Origin: Desulfopila sp. IMCC35008
GTDB lineage: Bacteria; Desulfobacterota; Desulfobulbia; Desulfobulbales; Desulfocapsaceae
DNA length: 64,000 bases
Assembly (NCBI RefSeq): GCF_010646885.2
Contig: NZ_CP050700.1
Location: 2,258,501 to 2,322,500, forward strand
Reading direction: 5' to 3'
Part shown: positions 38,069-47,538 of the stretch, one piece after another
Numbering within the stretch: the first letter of the stretch is position 1
Layout: each line of letters opens with the position of its first letter
Notes under the pieces: generated by a model
Seen by the model: the letters and a program-made list of their open reading frames with translations, nothing else
Told to the model about the DNA's origin: nothing
Databases searched by the model: none
Position numbers and translations under genes: made by a program

Positions 38069-38821
38069 CTACTCGGTCAATACCGCCTTGAGGTATTCTC
38101 TGTTCAGGCGGGCGATATTGCGAATCGATATCGACTTAGGACAGACTGCCTCGCATTCCTTGTGGTTGGTGCAGTTGCCGAAGCCTTCCTTGTCCATGGT
38201 TTCGACCATGGACAAGGCTCGCTGTTTCTGTTCTGCCTGGCCCTGTGGCAAAAGGCAAAGTTGAGAGATTTTGGCACTGGTGAAAAGCATGGCCGCACCG
38301 TTGGGGCAACTGGCAACACAGGCTCCGCAGCCTATACAGGCAGCTGCGTCCATCGCCAGTTCTGCTGTTTCCGCAGGAATAGGAATGGCATTGCCGTCGA
38401 TAACACCACCGGTATTCACCGACACAAAGCCACCTGCCTGAATAATGCGGTCAAAGGCAGATCGATCGACAACAAGGTCACGCCTGATGGGGAACGCCCT
38501 GGAACGAAACGGTTCAATAACGATCATATCACCGGATGAGAAGTGCCTCATGTGAAGCTGACAGAGAGTCACCTCTTTTTCTGGGCCGTGGGCCACTCCG
38601 TCTACAACGGCACCACACATGCCGCATATTCCTTCACGGCAGTCATGATCAAAGGCAACCGGTTCTTTGCCTTCTTTGGTGAGTTTTTCGTTTAATACAT
38701 CGAGCATCTCCAAAAAGGACATGTCGGTATCAATGGCCTGGAGGTCGTATATTTCGAAATCGCCTAAAGAGTCGCTGTTTCGTTGACGCCAGATCTGCAG
38801 GGTAAGATCAATCTTGCTCAT
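38069..38821 (-). CDS. sdhB: Succinate dehydrogenase/fumarate reductase iron-sulfur subunit
   Basis: 250 residues. The N-terminal [2Fe-2S] domain is seen in [10 protein letters not shown] and a later LCQLH. The C-terminal bacterial ferredoxin domain carries [13 protein letters not shown] and [13 protein letters not shown] for the [4Fe-4S] and [3Fe-4S] clusters. It passes electrons between the flavoprotein and the membrane cytochrome b. In sulfate reducers the complex can work in either direction. The coding sequence contains an unusually stable perfect hairpin at 38188-38217. Confidence 0.95.
   Translation of the reverse strand: MSKIDLTLQIWRQRNSDSLGDFEIYDLQAIDTDMSFLEMLDVLNEKLTKEGKEPVAFDHDCREGICGMCGAVVDGVAHGPEKEVTLCQLHMRHFSSGDMIVIEPFRSRAFPIRRDLVVDRSAFDRIIQAGGFVSVNTGGVIDGNAIPIPAETAELAMDAAACIGCGACVASCPNGAAMLFTSAKISQLCLLPQGQAEQKQRALSMVETMDKEGFGNCTNHKECEAVCPKSISIRNIARLNREYLKAVLTE
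38188..38217. repeat. Perfect 13-bp inverted repeat within sdhB
   Basis: Arms 38188-38200 and 38205-38217 are exact reverse complements with a 4-nt loop. The sequence encodes the [10 protein letters not shown] segment between iron-sulfur cluster motifs. It has no poly-U after it, so it is not a normal terminator. Confidence 0.8.
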
Positions 38822-38873
38822 TATATTTTACCTTCGTTGAATTCGTGGATAGTTGTTTCAGTATTCACGAGCG

Positions 38874-40802
38874 TTACTTGTAGCTTCTCTGGCTCGGGGT
38901 TACATTTTCAAAAGTCAGTTCCTCTTTGTGCATCTGTGGTATCTGGTCGACACCTTTATGCTCCCAGACAGAAACATGGGAATATTGAGCATCATCCCTT
39001 TTCGCCTCATTTTCCTCGGTCTGGCTTTCTTCACGAAGATGGCAACCACAGGATTCCTCACGCTCAAGGGCGTCACGAATCATAATGTCTGCAAACTCAA
39101 GAAAATCGGCGACACGTCCGGCACGTTCCAGCGATTGGTTTAGTTCGGAACCGGTTCCCGGAACATAAACCTTATCCCAGAATTTTTGTCGTATTTCGGG
39201 AAGCGCGTAAAGAGCCTTTTCCAGGTCCTCTTTATTCCGTGCCATTCCACAATTATCCCACATCAGCTTGCCAAGTTCTTTGTGGATTTCATCAACGGTA
39301 ACACCGTCGCTCGGCCCTTTGTCACTATTACGGAGAAGTTTTTTCAACCTGTCCTCAACAACGATTTGGGAACTGGCAAACATTGTATTGTCGGTAGTAA
39401 CCGGATCAAGAGGGGTACTGCCGAAATAGTTGGCAAGACAGGGTGCTATAACAAAATAGCCGTCGGCAAGCCCCTGCATGAGTGCGCTGGCTCCAAGCCT
39501 GTTCGCGCCATGATCGCTGAAATTACACTCACCAAGAGCAAAAAGGCCGGGTATCGTGGTCATCAGATTATAATCAACCCAGAGGCCGCCCATGGTGTAG
39601 TGAACTGCCGGATAAATCATCATCGGTTCGTTCATTGGGTTAGCATCGACAATCTTGTCATACATCTGGAAGAGGTTGCCGTATTTCTTGTATATCGTAT
39701 CTTTGCCGTCGCGTTCAATGGCCTGGGCAAAGTCCAGATAAACAGCAAGGCCGGTACCGCCAACACCCTTGCCAAGATCACACTGTTCTTTGGCATTTCG
39801 TGAAGCGACATCCCGAGGGACGAGATTACCGAAGCTCGGATATTTGTTTTCGAGATAATAGTCCCGCTCATCTTCAGGTATCTGGGAAGGCGGCCGGGTG
39901 TCACCTTTCTTTTTGGGGACCCATACGCGCCCATCGTTTCGAAGACTCTCACTCATGAGGGTAAGTTTTGATTGGTAGTCGCCGTGCACAGGGATACAGG
40001 TTGGATGTATCTGTACAAAACATGGATTGGCAAAGCCAGCTCCCTGTTTATGCGCTCGCCAGGCAGCTGTTACGTTTGAAGCCATGGCGTTGGTCGAGAG
40101 GAAATAAACATTGCCGTAACCGCCTGTTGCCAGTATAACGGCATCCGCGCTGAAGCTTTCAATTTCACCGCTAATGATGTTTCTTGTTGTTATACCGCGT
40201 GCTTTTCCGTCAACAACAACCAGATCCATCATTTCCCGGCGGTTGTACATGGTGACCCCACCTTTGTGAATCTGGCGGGAGAGCGCACTATACGCACCAA
40301 GCAGTAACTGTTGGCCGGTTTGTCCACGAGCATAAAACGTTCGTGAAACCTGGGCACCTCCAAAAGAACGATTAGCAAGAGTCCCCCCATATTCACGGGC
40401 AAACGGGACCCCCTGGGCGACACATTGGTCGATGATATTATTGCTGACCTGGGCGAGTCGGTAAACATTGGCTTCACGAGCCCTGAAGTCGCCGCCCTTT
40501 ATGGTGTCGTAAAAAAGCCGATGGATCGAATCACCATCATTCTGGTAGTTTTTGGCTGCGTTTATTCCGCCTTGGGCAGCGATAGAGTGTGCTCTTCTCG
40601 GGCTGTCCTGAATGCAGAAGGTTTTTACGTGGTACCCCTGCTCGGCTAATGTTGCTGAGGCTGAGGCGCCTGCTAACCCTGTGCCGACCACAATAACGGA
40701 ATATTTCCTGCGGTTTGCTGGGTTGATGAGTTTTGACTGGAATTTATGGTTATCCCATTTGTCGGCTAATGGTCCAGAAGGTACTTGAGAATTGAGTTCC
40801 AT
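38874..40802 (-). CDS. sdhA: Succinate dehydrogenase/fumarate reductase flavoprotein subunit
   Basis: 642 residues. FAD-binding [19 protein letters not shown], the flavinylation region [11 protein letters not shown] (covalent FAD on the His of the AHS motif), the active-site HPTCIP and the GGLWVDYN and [13 protein letters not shown] blocks are intact. It interconverts succinate and fumarate at the cytoplasmic face of the membrane. Length and the two-haem C subunit place it in the B-type group used by epsilon- and deltaproteobacteria and Bacteroidetes. It is between sdhC (95 nt) and sdhB (52 nt). Confidence 0.96.
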   Translation of the reverse strand: MELNSQVPSGPLADKWDNHKFQSKLINPANRRKYSVIVVGTGLAGASASATLAEQGYHVKTFCIQDSPRRAHSIAAQGGINAAKNYQNDGDSIHRLFYDTIKGGDFRAREANVYRLAQVSNNIIDQCVAQGVPFAREYGGTLANRSFGGAQVSRTFYARGQTGQQLLLGAYSALSRQIHKGGVTMYNRREMMDLVVVDGKARGITTRNIISGEIESFSADAVILATGGYGNVYFLSTNAMASNVTAAWRAHKQGAGFANPCFVQIHPTCIPVHGDYQSKLTLMSESLRNDGRVWVPKKKGDTRPPSQIPEDERDYYLENKYPSFGNLVPRDVASRNAKEQCDLGKGVGGTGLAVYLDFAQAIERDGKDTIYKKYGNLFQMYDKIVDANPMNEPMMIYPAVHYTMGGLWVDYNLMTTIPGLFALGECNFSDHGANRLGASALMQGLADGYFVIAPCLANYFGSTPLDPVTTDNTMFASSQIVVEDRLKKLLRNSDKGPSDGVTVDEIHKELGKLMWDNCGMARNKEDLEKALYALPEIRQKFWDKVYVPGTGSELNQSLERAGRVADFLEFADIMIRDALEREESCGCHLREESQTEENEAKRDDAQYSHVSVWEHKGVDQIPQMHKEELTFENVTPSQRSYK

Positions 40803-40897
40803 ATTGTAAGACCTTGACGTTGTGCCGCAATATTACATGCAGCCGGAATTTTGAAAGTGGTTATAGTAGTGCCGGGCCTGATTTTGAATTTCAATCG

Positions 40898-41551
40898 TTA
40901 ATAGCCTGCTCCAATCCCGGTCATAAAGTAAAGCGGGATACCACTGAAAATGACAAGAAATACAATCGGAACGATGTAGGTCAGCTTTCCGATAAGTGCA
41001 TTATAGCGAGGGTGATTAGCCCCGAATGTCTGCAGCATGGACCAGAAACCGTGGCTTATGTGCAGGGCCAGCGCACAAAAACAGACAATATAAAACAGGC
41101 TGTAAAAGAACCCGCTGAACAATTTTTCTACCGTGACTGAGATAAGTACGTTCTCCGGGGCGAAGGTGAATCCGGAGATGTGAACAAGGAGAAACAGTAA
41201 AATAGCAAGACCGGAATAGGGCATCGTCTTGGCGGCAAAAGTGTTCTTTTCGTTAACAACCCTTGTGGTAACGGCATAGCGTGACTTGCTGACCTTGTAA
41301 TTCTCATAAAAGAGATACAGGCCAAAGCCAATGTGGATAAGGAAAATTACAAGCAGGGAACAACTGAAGAAGAAGACAATCAGGGGGTGACTGTGCAGTT
41401 GGTCGGCATATTGCTGAAAAATCTTACTGCTGTGATAAATAGTGAGATTACCAGCTACATGCGTGCAAAGAAAAAGTACCAGCATAAGGCCCGAGCATGC
41501 CATGATGATTTTTTTTCCTATAGACGTCGTACAAAAGTTGATGAACCACAT
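40898..41551 (-). CDS. sdhC: Succinate dehydrogenase/fumarate reductase cytochrome b subunit (b558 type)
   Basis: 217 residues from the ATG at 41551, which follows AGGGAGAG; the open frame extends 34 codons upstream without similarity. Five transmembrane helices are expected, with haem-ligand histidines in CTHVAGN, IHIGFG, LVHISGFT and ALHISHGFW. It anchors SdhAB and reacts with menaquinone. As a B-type dihaem subunit it can couple succinate oxidation by menaquinone to the membrane potential. It is the first gene of sdhCAB. Confidence 0.93.
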   Translation of the reverse strand: MWFINFCTTSIGKKIIMACSGLMLVLFLCTHVAGNLTIYHSSKIFQQYADQLHSHPLIVFFFSCSLLVIFLIHIGFGLYLFYENYKVSKSRYAVTTRVVNEKNTFAAKTMPYSGLAILLFLLVHISGFTFAPENVLISVTVEKLFSGFFYSLFYIVCFCALALHISHGFWSMLQTFGANHPRYNALIGKLTYIVPIVFLVIFSGIPLYFMTGIGAGY

Positions 41552-41844
41552 ACGCTCTCCCTTAGAGAAAAGGTTGGATAGAATGGAATCTGACAAACTT
41601 GTATCGACAAATCCTGCATATGTAACAAACAAGATTTTATGTACCATCTTCACCAGGATAACAATATCTGTCGTTTCGGTCCCAATGGTATTATTTAAAA
41701 ACCATCTTTATATGGAATAGGAAAAAAGAAAAGCGAATTTTTACTGATGGAATTGTTCAATCGATTTCATGAGTGTTTGGTTTAAGATTTGTATAATTTG
41801 CGCGCAATGTTAAATCACGTTTTAACGTACTGAATTAATTAAAC

Positions 41845-42504
41845 ATGAAAATAAAAACGGTAATATTTGACCTTGACGGGACGCTTTTGGATACACTCGA
41901 AGACCTTGCAGATGCCTCGAATCAGGTGTTACACATTCACGGTTTTCCCGAGCACCCCGTTGAAAAATACAACATCTTTGTTGGTGACGGCCTCAAAACC
42001 CTGATCGCGAGGATAACCCCGGACAAAGCAAGTGAAGTGGATAGAGCCACATGCTGCAAAACCTTCATGCAAGTGTATGCAAAACGATGGGATAAGAAAT
42101 CAAAACCGTATGCAGGCATTGTCGATATGCTCAAAACACTAAAAGAGAGTGGCAGGCATTGTTGTGTGCTTTCAAACAAACCTCATACGTTCACCCTTGA
42201 CTGTGCTCAACGTTTCTTTATCAGAGATAGTTTCGCTCATGTTCTTGGCCAAAGGGAGGGTGTGCCGCTAAAACCTGACCCTGCCGGATGTCTTGAAATT
42301 GCAGCGCTAACCGATGCGCCTATTGAGCAATGCATCTATGTGGGAGATACATCCGTTGACATGCAGACGGGGAAGAGAAGCGGTATGTTCACTATCGGTG
42401 TAAGTTGGGGATTCAGAACCAAAGAAGAATTGTTAGATAACGGGGCCGATTTGATAGTCGATTATCCCGAGGAGATAGTTAGGTATGTCGTATCTGCCGG
42501 TTGA
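41845..42504 (+). CDS. HAD family hydrolase, phosphoglycolate phosphatase-like
   Basis: 219 residues. Catalytic Asp motif FDLDGTLLDT, motif II VLSNKPH, motif III lysine in LKPDP and motif IV VGDTSVDMQTG are present, with a helical cap after motif I (Gph-like). The likely reaction is hydrolysis of 2-phosphoglycolate, though the family is promiscuous. No clear Shine-Dalgarno precedes the ATG. The last 20 nt overlap the DUF445 gene. Confidence 0.88.
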   Translation: MKIKTVIFDLDGTLLDTLEDLADASNQVLHIHGFPEHPVEKYNIFVGDGLKTLIARITPDKASEVDRATCCKTFMQVYAKRWDKKSKPYAGIVDMLKTLKESGRHCCVLSNKPHTFTLDCAQRFFIRDSFAHVLGQREGVPLKPDPAGCLEIAALTDAPIEQCIYVGDTSVDMQTGKRSGMFTIGVSWGFRTKEELLDNGADLIVDYPEEIVRYVVSAG

Positions 42505-44098
42505 GTTTGTACCTTATATAAAATATGCCGCCCCTCCCGTAATAGGGGCTTTTATTGGTTATCTCACAAACAGGATAGCCATTCGCATGTTGTTTCGGCC
42601 GCTGAAAGCATGGCGTTTATTGGGCATCCGCGTCCCAATGACACCTGGTGTTATTCCTTCGAAACGGCATGAACTCGCTGAAAATATGGGGGAAGTTGTT
42701 GGTGACCACCTGTTGACCAGTACAGAAATAGGTAATGGATTGCAGGCTGAAAAATTTCAGAATCACCTGCTCAATGTTATATCAGAGAGAGTCGGTTCGG
42801 TATTATCCCGTGACTTGCCTTCGGTAAGTGAAATTGTCCCCAGGAAATTCTCCAGCTATGTGGATCTCGGTTCAAGAGTTATTAAATATCATGTGAAAGG
42901 GTTGATTCGGGGGCATGTGGAATCCGATGATTTTGCCTTAAAAGTCAGGAACGCTGCGGAGGACAAAATAGATCGTTATCTTTCCCGAAACGTTAACGAC
43001 GTTTTAGGGGGAAGGGAAAGAGAGGCCATTTACCGTTTTGTCGAAACATCTGTGACACGGATGTTTGGTTCTGCGGCTATGGAGTCTTGGGTTAAGGAGT
43101 TCGTTCAGGAACAGGTGTACGGTGCAATCCGTCAGGAAAAATCGATTAACGATCTCTTACCGGAATCTCTCGTCGATTTTTTGCGAACCTCGATTAATAA
43201 CCAGACACCGGAACTACTGAAAAAGCTTGGTAGCATGCTGGCCGACCCGGAGGTAAGGGATGGAATCATTTCTGGAGTATGGGGGGGGATCGAAAATTTC
43301 ATTGTTTCCCTTGGTCCAATGGGTGCTATGGCACAGGGCTTCCTCAATCGAGAGACCGTTGATGCAAAGGTGCGGGAGTATCTTGATGAAAAAGAGGAAG
43401 ATATAGAAAACTGGTTAAACTCCGATGAATTTCGAGAGAAGGTCGCCCTTATCCTAACTGAGCGGTTCGATACATTTTGTGCAAAACCGCTAGTCGATAT
43501 CCTTAATACTGAAAACGATGAAAAAGTGGAACAGTTCTGCTGCCAGCTTAGTTTCCAGATTTTCAAAGCCCTGCAGACTGAGAAGATAAGCGCAGCAGTT
43601 ACCTCGATGATAAAATCCAATATCGAGGTGAATCTTAATGAGGGAAATGTTGCATTGCAAACGGTGCTGGATTCATTTATCGGCACAGATAGCGTTCAAA
43701 GCGGTAGGAAATGGGTTGCAGATGAGGTCGTTGCCATGTTTCGTTCGGAAGACACACTGCATACCATCGATTGTATGGTCGATAATATGATCGACAAGGT
43801 CTTATCAAAAAGGATAGGGAAACTTACTCGTTTTCTTCCAAATGATGTGTGCCAACAGATCTACAAGTCTATCCAGAGGGTTGCTTCCGACATGTTGGAA
43901 AAAGAGGTACCCGGGCTTGTGGAATCCTTGAATATACGAAGAATTGTTGCCGAGAAATTAAATTCGTTAGATTTACTGCGCCTTGAAGGGCTTCTCTTGT
44001 CAATAATGGAGGAGCAGTTCAAATACATCAACCTGTTCGGCGCGCTGCTCGGTTTTCTCATCGGTTGTTGCAATGCGTTCTTACTGGTAATGATGTAA
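42485..44098 (+). CDS. DUF445 family membrane protein
   Basis: 537 residues. Hydrophobic segments at both ends (about 12-32 and 512-535) flank a long helical middle, as in DUF445 (YheB/YtwI-type) proteins. The conserved N-terminal block IGYLTNRIAIRMLFRP and the PMTPGVIPSKR segment are clear. Function is unknown in the family; a hairpin-like inner-membrane protein with a large soluble domain is the likely topology. Translation should be coupled to the HAD gene by the 20-nt overlap. Confidence 0.88.
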   Translation: MSYLPVEFVPYIKYAAPPVIGAFIGYLTNRIAIRMLFRPLKAWRLLGIRVPMTPGVIPSKRHELAENMGEVVGDHLLTSTEIGNGLQAEKFQNHLLNVISERVGSVLSRDLPSVSEIVPRKFSSYVDLGSRVIKYHVKGLIRGHVESDDFALKVRNAAEDKIDRYLSRNVNDVLGGREREAIYRFVETSVTRMFGSAAMESWVKEFVQEQVYGAIRQEKSINDLLPESLVDFLRTSINNQTPELLKKLGSMLADPEVRDGIISGVWGGIENFIVSLGPMGAMAQGFLNRETVDAKVREYLDEKEEDIENWLNSDEFREKVALILTERFDTFCAKPLVDILNTENDEKVEQFCCQLSFQIFKALQTEKISAAVTSMIKSNIEVNLNEGNVALQTVLDSFIGTDSVQSGRKWVADEVVAMFRSEDTLHTIDCMVDNMIDKVLSKRIGKLTRFLPNDVCQQIYKSIQRVASDMLEKEVPGLVESLNIRRIVAEKLNSLDLLRLEGLLLSIMEEQFKYINLFGALLGFLIGCCNAFLLVMM

Positions 44099-44534
44099 TT
44101 GGAATGAAAGGGAATGAAAAAACATATTAATACGATTTCCCATTCCATGAGATCCACTTATTGAGAATGGGAAACAACTGGTGGTTGCTCCATTACTAAC
44201 CGCATTAGAGCTGTGCCCGTCCCGGCAGCAACTCCTAAAAGTACAGCCGGAATCGTCAAAAATGATATTGTAAATATATCGTATTGTAATTCGCTCCTCC
44301 TGAAATGCGACCAAACTGTGAAGCTAGAACCTCAGATACCGATACCATGAAGATACTTCAGGTATCTGGAAACATGAAATCTGCCTTGATGATCAAGGCA
44401 GGGCAGCGGTTATTGGCAGGCGTAAGAGTGTAGAGACCTCTTTTGTTACCCAAAGCCTATTCCCCGGCATCCTTCGCGGGAATGGGAATAAGCAAAAAGG
44501 TGAGTTGGAGTTGACACGAACATTGAATTCGTAT
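44099..44534. other. Intergenic region with hairpins and a possible tiny ORF
   Basis: 436 nt between convergent DUF445 and outer-membrane protein genes. It contains a 9-bp perfect hairpin (44381-44389/44393-44401) and a larger stem (44455-44464/44484-44493). The latter may end the minus-strand barrel-protein transcript, but no clear T run follows. Nearer the DUF445 gene is a small minus-strand frame, described separately. No known RNA family was recognised. Confidence 0.5.
44158..44259 (-). CDS. Possible small membrane protein, start uncertain
   Basis: From a TTG at 44259 the frame encodes 33 residues, LTIPAVLLGVAAGTGTALM..., ending TAA at 44158. The frame is open further upstream and reads naturally as DIFTISFLTIPAVLLG, a single transmembrane helix, then a basic-to-polar tail. 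A strong AGGAGG (44301-44296) lies upstream, but the codon at the right distance is not a standard start (TTA). The residue composition looks like a real membrane peptide. Either the TTG is used or the gene has lost its start. Confidence 0.4.
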   Translation of the reverse strand: MTIPAVLLGVAAGTGTALMRLVMEQPPVVSHSQ

Positions 44535-45317
44535 TTAAAATTGCCATATCAAAGCCATAGTGGGACCGTCTTGAGAAATGTCATAGAGATAACCGTTGTC
44601 TTCATAATCTACATCAAGATATCTATAGCCAAGTGATGCGAGGAAGACTTCGCTGAATTGGTAGGCAAGGTTGACGCTCAAGTCCCACAAAAGGTCTGAC
44701 CCAACACCGAATCCTCCGATTGATGCGAGTCCGCTGATGAAAAATTTAGATTGGCCAATGGGCATCCGTCCTCTTATGCCAATAAGAGGATCGACCCAGT
44801 CTTCCTTATTTGCTATCTGGTTACTCGGCAACAATCCTGCAGTGACGGATAATTCTGATTCTACCGACCAGTATCTCAGGCCTGCAAGAAGATCAACTTG
44901 GCCTTTGTCTTGGCCATAAAGTCTGTATACTCCGGATGCTGAAATTAGCCAGGACGTTGTTCTTGAAGAGAGTGTATTGAAATATTCCCCAGGTGTTTGA
45001 TCTCCTATCTCGATATCAGTATACACAACATCGGCAGATATTCCGAAGTCGCCCTTCATTGCATCGCCGACAAGCATGATAGCCCCGTTGATGTTACCAA
45101 GAATGTCATCATAAAAATCAATATCGATATCGGCCGCCGGATAACCAGGGGAGGTTCCAACGGTACCACTCTGTCCAGCAAGCCAGGCATAGGGGGCAAT
45201 CGTAAATCTCCATTCCTCAGTTTCTGAGGCAAATCCCTGAAAAGGGAAAGTGCAGAGAGTGACAAATGTTGTCAAAAGTATAGATAGTTTTCGTGTTATT
45301 GCTACAGGTGTATCCAT
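44535..45317 (-). CDS. Outer-membrane beta-barrel protein, function unknown
   Basis: 260 residues. A signal peptide (about 1-30, ending FASETEEW) is followed by alternating aromatic/hydrophobic strands (RFTIAPYAWLAGQSG, GISADVVYTDIEIG, VDLLAGLRYWSVE, LASLGYRYLDVDY) and a C-terminal phenylalanine (ALIWQF), the usual signal for Bam-dependent insertion. Eight to ten strands seem likely. It resembles small porin-like or OmpW/OmpA-barrel hypothetical proteins of proteobacteria. The ligand or role is unknown. It stands alone. Confidence 0.8.
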   Translation of the reverse strand: MDTPVAITRKLSILLTTFVTLCTFPFQGFASETEEWRFTIAPYAWLAGQSGTVGTSPGYPAADIDIDFYDDILGNINGAIMLVGDAMKGDFGISADVVYTDIEIGDQTPGEYFNTLSSRTTSWLISASGVYRLYGQDKGQVDLLAGLRYWSVESELSVTAGLLPSNQIANKEDWVDPLIGIRGRMPIGQSKFFISGLASIGGFGVGSDLLWDLSVNLAYQFSEVFLASLGYRYLDVDYEDNGYLYDISQDGPTMALIWQF

Positions 45318-45717
45318 GATCTCTCCTTTATTGGCTAAATGTTCGCTTGTCTAAAATTGTAAAATCCTAAAGAGTTTCTTTTGTACGAGAATTATACCTT
45401 TATCCCAGCGAACTCGCGCTGTTCGTTTTTTGATGGATCGTTGGGCATTAGCAGGTAAGTGCTCTAGATCAGCCAATGTGACAACTTCTTGATAAGTATT
45501 TGTTATTTTTATACTACTGAATGCCAGGCAACCATTACCCGTTCCTGCAAGGATGGCGACATCATTCATGGAAGGCAGGAACTGTTTTTCTCCCTCACAA
45601 ACCCTTTTATTGGGTTAGGATATCATGTGCAGTCTATTCCGACAAGGCAGTTTGTGGCTGTGTGGGAGGGCTTGATGAGACTTGTATCAAACGGTATGTT
45701 GAATGATTCTGATACTC
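45318..45717. other. Intergenic region, no gene supported
   Basis: 400 nt between the barrel-protein gene and the SagB-like gene, both minus-strand. A 72-codon frame (45351-45569, minus) exists but has no ribosome binding site and no recognisable similarity. The region near 45318-45340 contains GGAGA, the ribosome binding site of the barrel gene. No terminator or RNA was recognised. Confidence 0.4.
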
Positions 45718-46458
45718 TTAACCGTCAGCAGAACCGATAGCAGCCATGTAGACAACGGTTTCTTCCTGCCCGTCAATATCAAGAATCCCGTTAACCTCAT
45801 CATCGAAGAACGCACCCACAGGGCAGCCGCATAAATGTTGGGCTTCCGCGGCAAGCAGCAGGTTCTGGCAAATATGACCTGCATCCATTAACATATAACG
45901 CAATCCGCGATCACCGTATTTGGACATATTTCTTCTGAATACAGACGTCCATACAAAAGTAACTGCAGCCTGCTGTATGAATTGCTGGTTCAAAGCTGCC
46001 ATGGCGAGGTCCTGTGCCACCGATTCGCGACGCAACTGTTCGAGCTCAAATAATTCAGGGTCGAAATGGTATAACCCTCTTCCCAGCCCCTCAATATTTT
46101 CAATTGCAAGATACGTTTCAACAGGATACAGGGCTCCGGCTGATGGTGCTGTACGGAAAAGATACTTTCCGGCCGATGCAGTTACTCCCTGAGCAGCCCA
46201 GAGTAGAAATCCGAGAGTTTCAAGGGTGATCGAATGGTCATTGAACTGTCTTTTGGAACGTCTGTTCTGCAGGAGGGGAACAAAGAGGGGCTCATCAATT
46301 GACCAATCGGTCGGAAGAGTATACCTGTCAGCATCTGGAAATTTCTTGTAAGGGGTGCCGGGAGTAATAGTAGCACGCCTGAAAGTGGCTATGTCGCCCC
46401 TGTTCAAGTTGCTGTGTTTCATATACTGATAGGCTTTGGTGGTTTTCAGCGTCGGCAT
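45718..46458 (-). CDS. SagB/ThcOx-type nitroreductase-fold oxidoreductase
   Basis: 246 residues of the FMN-binding nitroreductase superfamily. Family marks are RRSKRQFNDHSITLETLGFLLWAAQGVT near residues 66-93, the SAGALYPVETYL block (FMN site), and DAGHICQNLLLAAEAQHLCGCPVGAF near the C-terminus. In RiPP clusters SagB-like enzymes oxidise azolines, but no precursor peptide, cyclodehydratase or transporter is nearby. A stand-alone redox enzyme is more likely. AAGGAAA precedes the ATG, and it starts 12 nt after rlmN, so it is the last gene of that operon. Confidence 0.82.
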   Translation of the reverse strand: MPTLKTTKAYQYMKHSNLNRGDIATFRRATITPGTPYKKFPDADRYTLPTDWSIDEPLFVPLLQNRRSKRQFNDHSITLETLGFLLWAAQGVTASAGKYLFRTAPSAGALYPVETYLAIENIEGLGRGLYHFDPELFELEQLRRESVAQDLAMAALNQQFIQQAAVTFVWTSVFRRNMSKYGDRGLRYMLMDAGHICQNLLLAAEAQHLCGCPVGAFFDDEVNGILDIDGQEETVVYMAAIGSADG

Positions 46459-46470
46459 TGAATAATTTCC

Positions 46471-47538
46471 TTATGGCTGCCCCTTTCTCTCTGAGGCTAG
46501 CTGCCCGCAAGCGGCAGAGATATCAGATCCTCGGCTGCTCCTGATAAATACCGAATAGTGTGCCTCCATGAGAATTTTCTGGAAAGCCAGGGTTCTTTCA
46601 CGTGTTGGGCTCCTATAGGGGAGGGCATCGCATTCATTATAGGGGAGCAAGTTGATCTTGCATGGTATTTTACGTAATTTTTTTGCGAGCAACCGTGCAT
46701 GATTGTCGGAATCATTTACACCTTCAAGTAGTACATACTCAAACATGATCCGCTTGCGCTTTGGCATCGGGTAATCCCTGCAGGCATGAAGGAGCGCTTC
46801 TATGTTATGCCGCCTGTTGACCGGCATGAGTTTGTCCCTGGTAGCATCATCTACTGCGTGCAGGGAAATTGCCAGGTTGACGGGACTGTTTTCACCAAGC
46901 TTTCTAAGATTCGGGACAATGCCACATGTTGAAACGGTTATTTTTCTCGCAGCCAGGTCCAACCCTTTCGGTTCCGTTAAAATAGAAAGGGATGTCAAAA
47001 CATTGTCGAGATTATTTAGTGGCTCACCCATCCCCATATAGACAAGATTCGTGACCCGGTCGGGTCCAATCCGCTCTGCCGGATCTTGAATAAGTAAGAA
47101 GTCACGCACCGCACACACCTGATTAACGATCTCGGAAGGTGTAAGATTTCTGACAAAACCCATAGTCCCTGTCAGACAAAAGGCGCACCCCATGGCGCAG
47201 CCAACCTGGGATGAAATGCAGAGTGTATTCCGTTCTTCTTCCGGGATCAGGACGCTCTCAATAACGTTTCCGTCTTCAAGGGTGAAACCAAATTTCACAC
47301 AGCCGTCAGAGGAGCGTTCTGTAATTGCATTGTCGAATTGAGAAATGTACGCATTCTCAGTCAGTGCAGACCTGAATACTTTCGCCAAATCGGTCATTTG
47401 CGAGAAGTTCTTAATGCCGGGTCTATATAACCACGCCATTATCTGGCGACCACGAAAAGCGGGCTGCCCCAGACTCTCCACGTAATCAACCAGTTGATCG
47501 GTACTGAAATTTTTTAGATCTGTTTTGGTATCGGTCAT
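46471..47538 (-). CDS. rlmN: 23S rRNA (A2503-C2)/tRNA (A37-C2) methyltransferase
   Basis: 355 residues. This radical SAM enzyme methylates C2 of A2503 in 23S rRNA and of A37 in some tRNAs. The cluster motif CAMGCAFC, the N-terminal substrate domain (GQPAFRGRQIMAWLY), MGMGEPLNN, and a C-terminal catalytic cysteine in SAACGQL are present. Its start overlaps the stop of the upstream radical SAM gene by 4 nt. Confidence 0.95.
   Translation of the reverse strand: MTDTKTDLKNFSTDQLVDYVESLGQPAFRGRQIMAWLYRPGIKNFSQMTDLAKVFRSALTENAYISQFDNAITERSSDGCVKFGFTLEDGNVIESVLIPEEERNTLCISSQVGCAMGCAFCLTGTMGFVRNLTPSEIVNQVCAVRDFLLIQDPAERIGPDRVTNLVYMGMGEPLNNLDNVLTSLSILTEPKGLDLAARKITVSTCGIVPNLRKLGENSPVNLAISLHAVDDATRDKLMPVNRRHNIEALLHACRDYPMPKRKRIMFEYVLLEGVNDSDNHARLLAKKLRKIPCKINLLPYNECDALPYRSPTRERTLAFQKILMEAHYSVFIRSSRGSDISAACGQLASERKGQP

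Noticed and set aside
44081..44314. 77-codon minus-strand frame overlapping the DUF445 stop
   Set aside because: It is Cys/Ser/His-rich and not protein-like; a different frame of the same stretch contains the membrane-helix candidate.
45351..45569. 72-codon minus-strand frame between the barrel protein and SagB-like genes
   Set aside because: There is no ribosome binding site, the frame is open further upstream without a start, and nothing is recognisable in its sequence. A real gene is possible but not supported.
45718..46458. A RiPP (azole-type) biosynthetic cluster around the SagB-like gene
   Set aside because: No precursor peptide, cyclodehydratase or exporter is visible nearby, and the neighbours are housekeeping genes.
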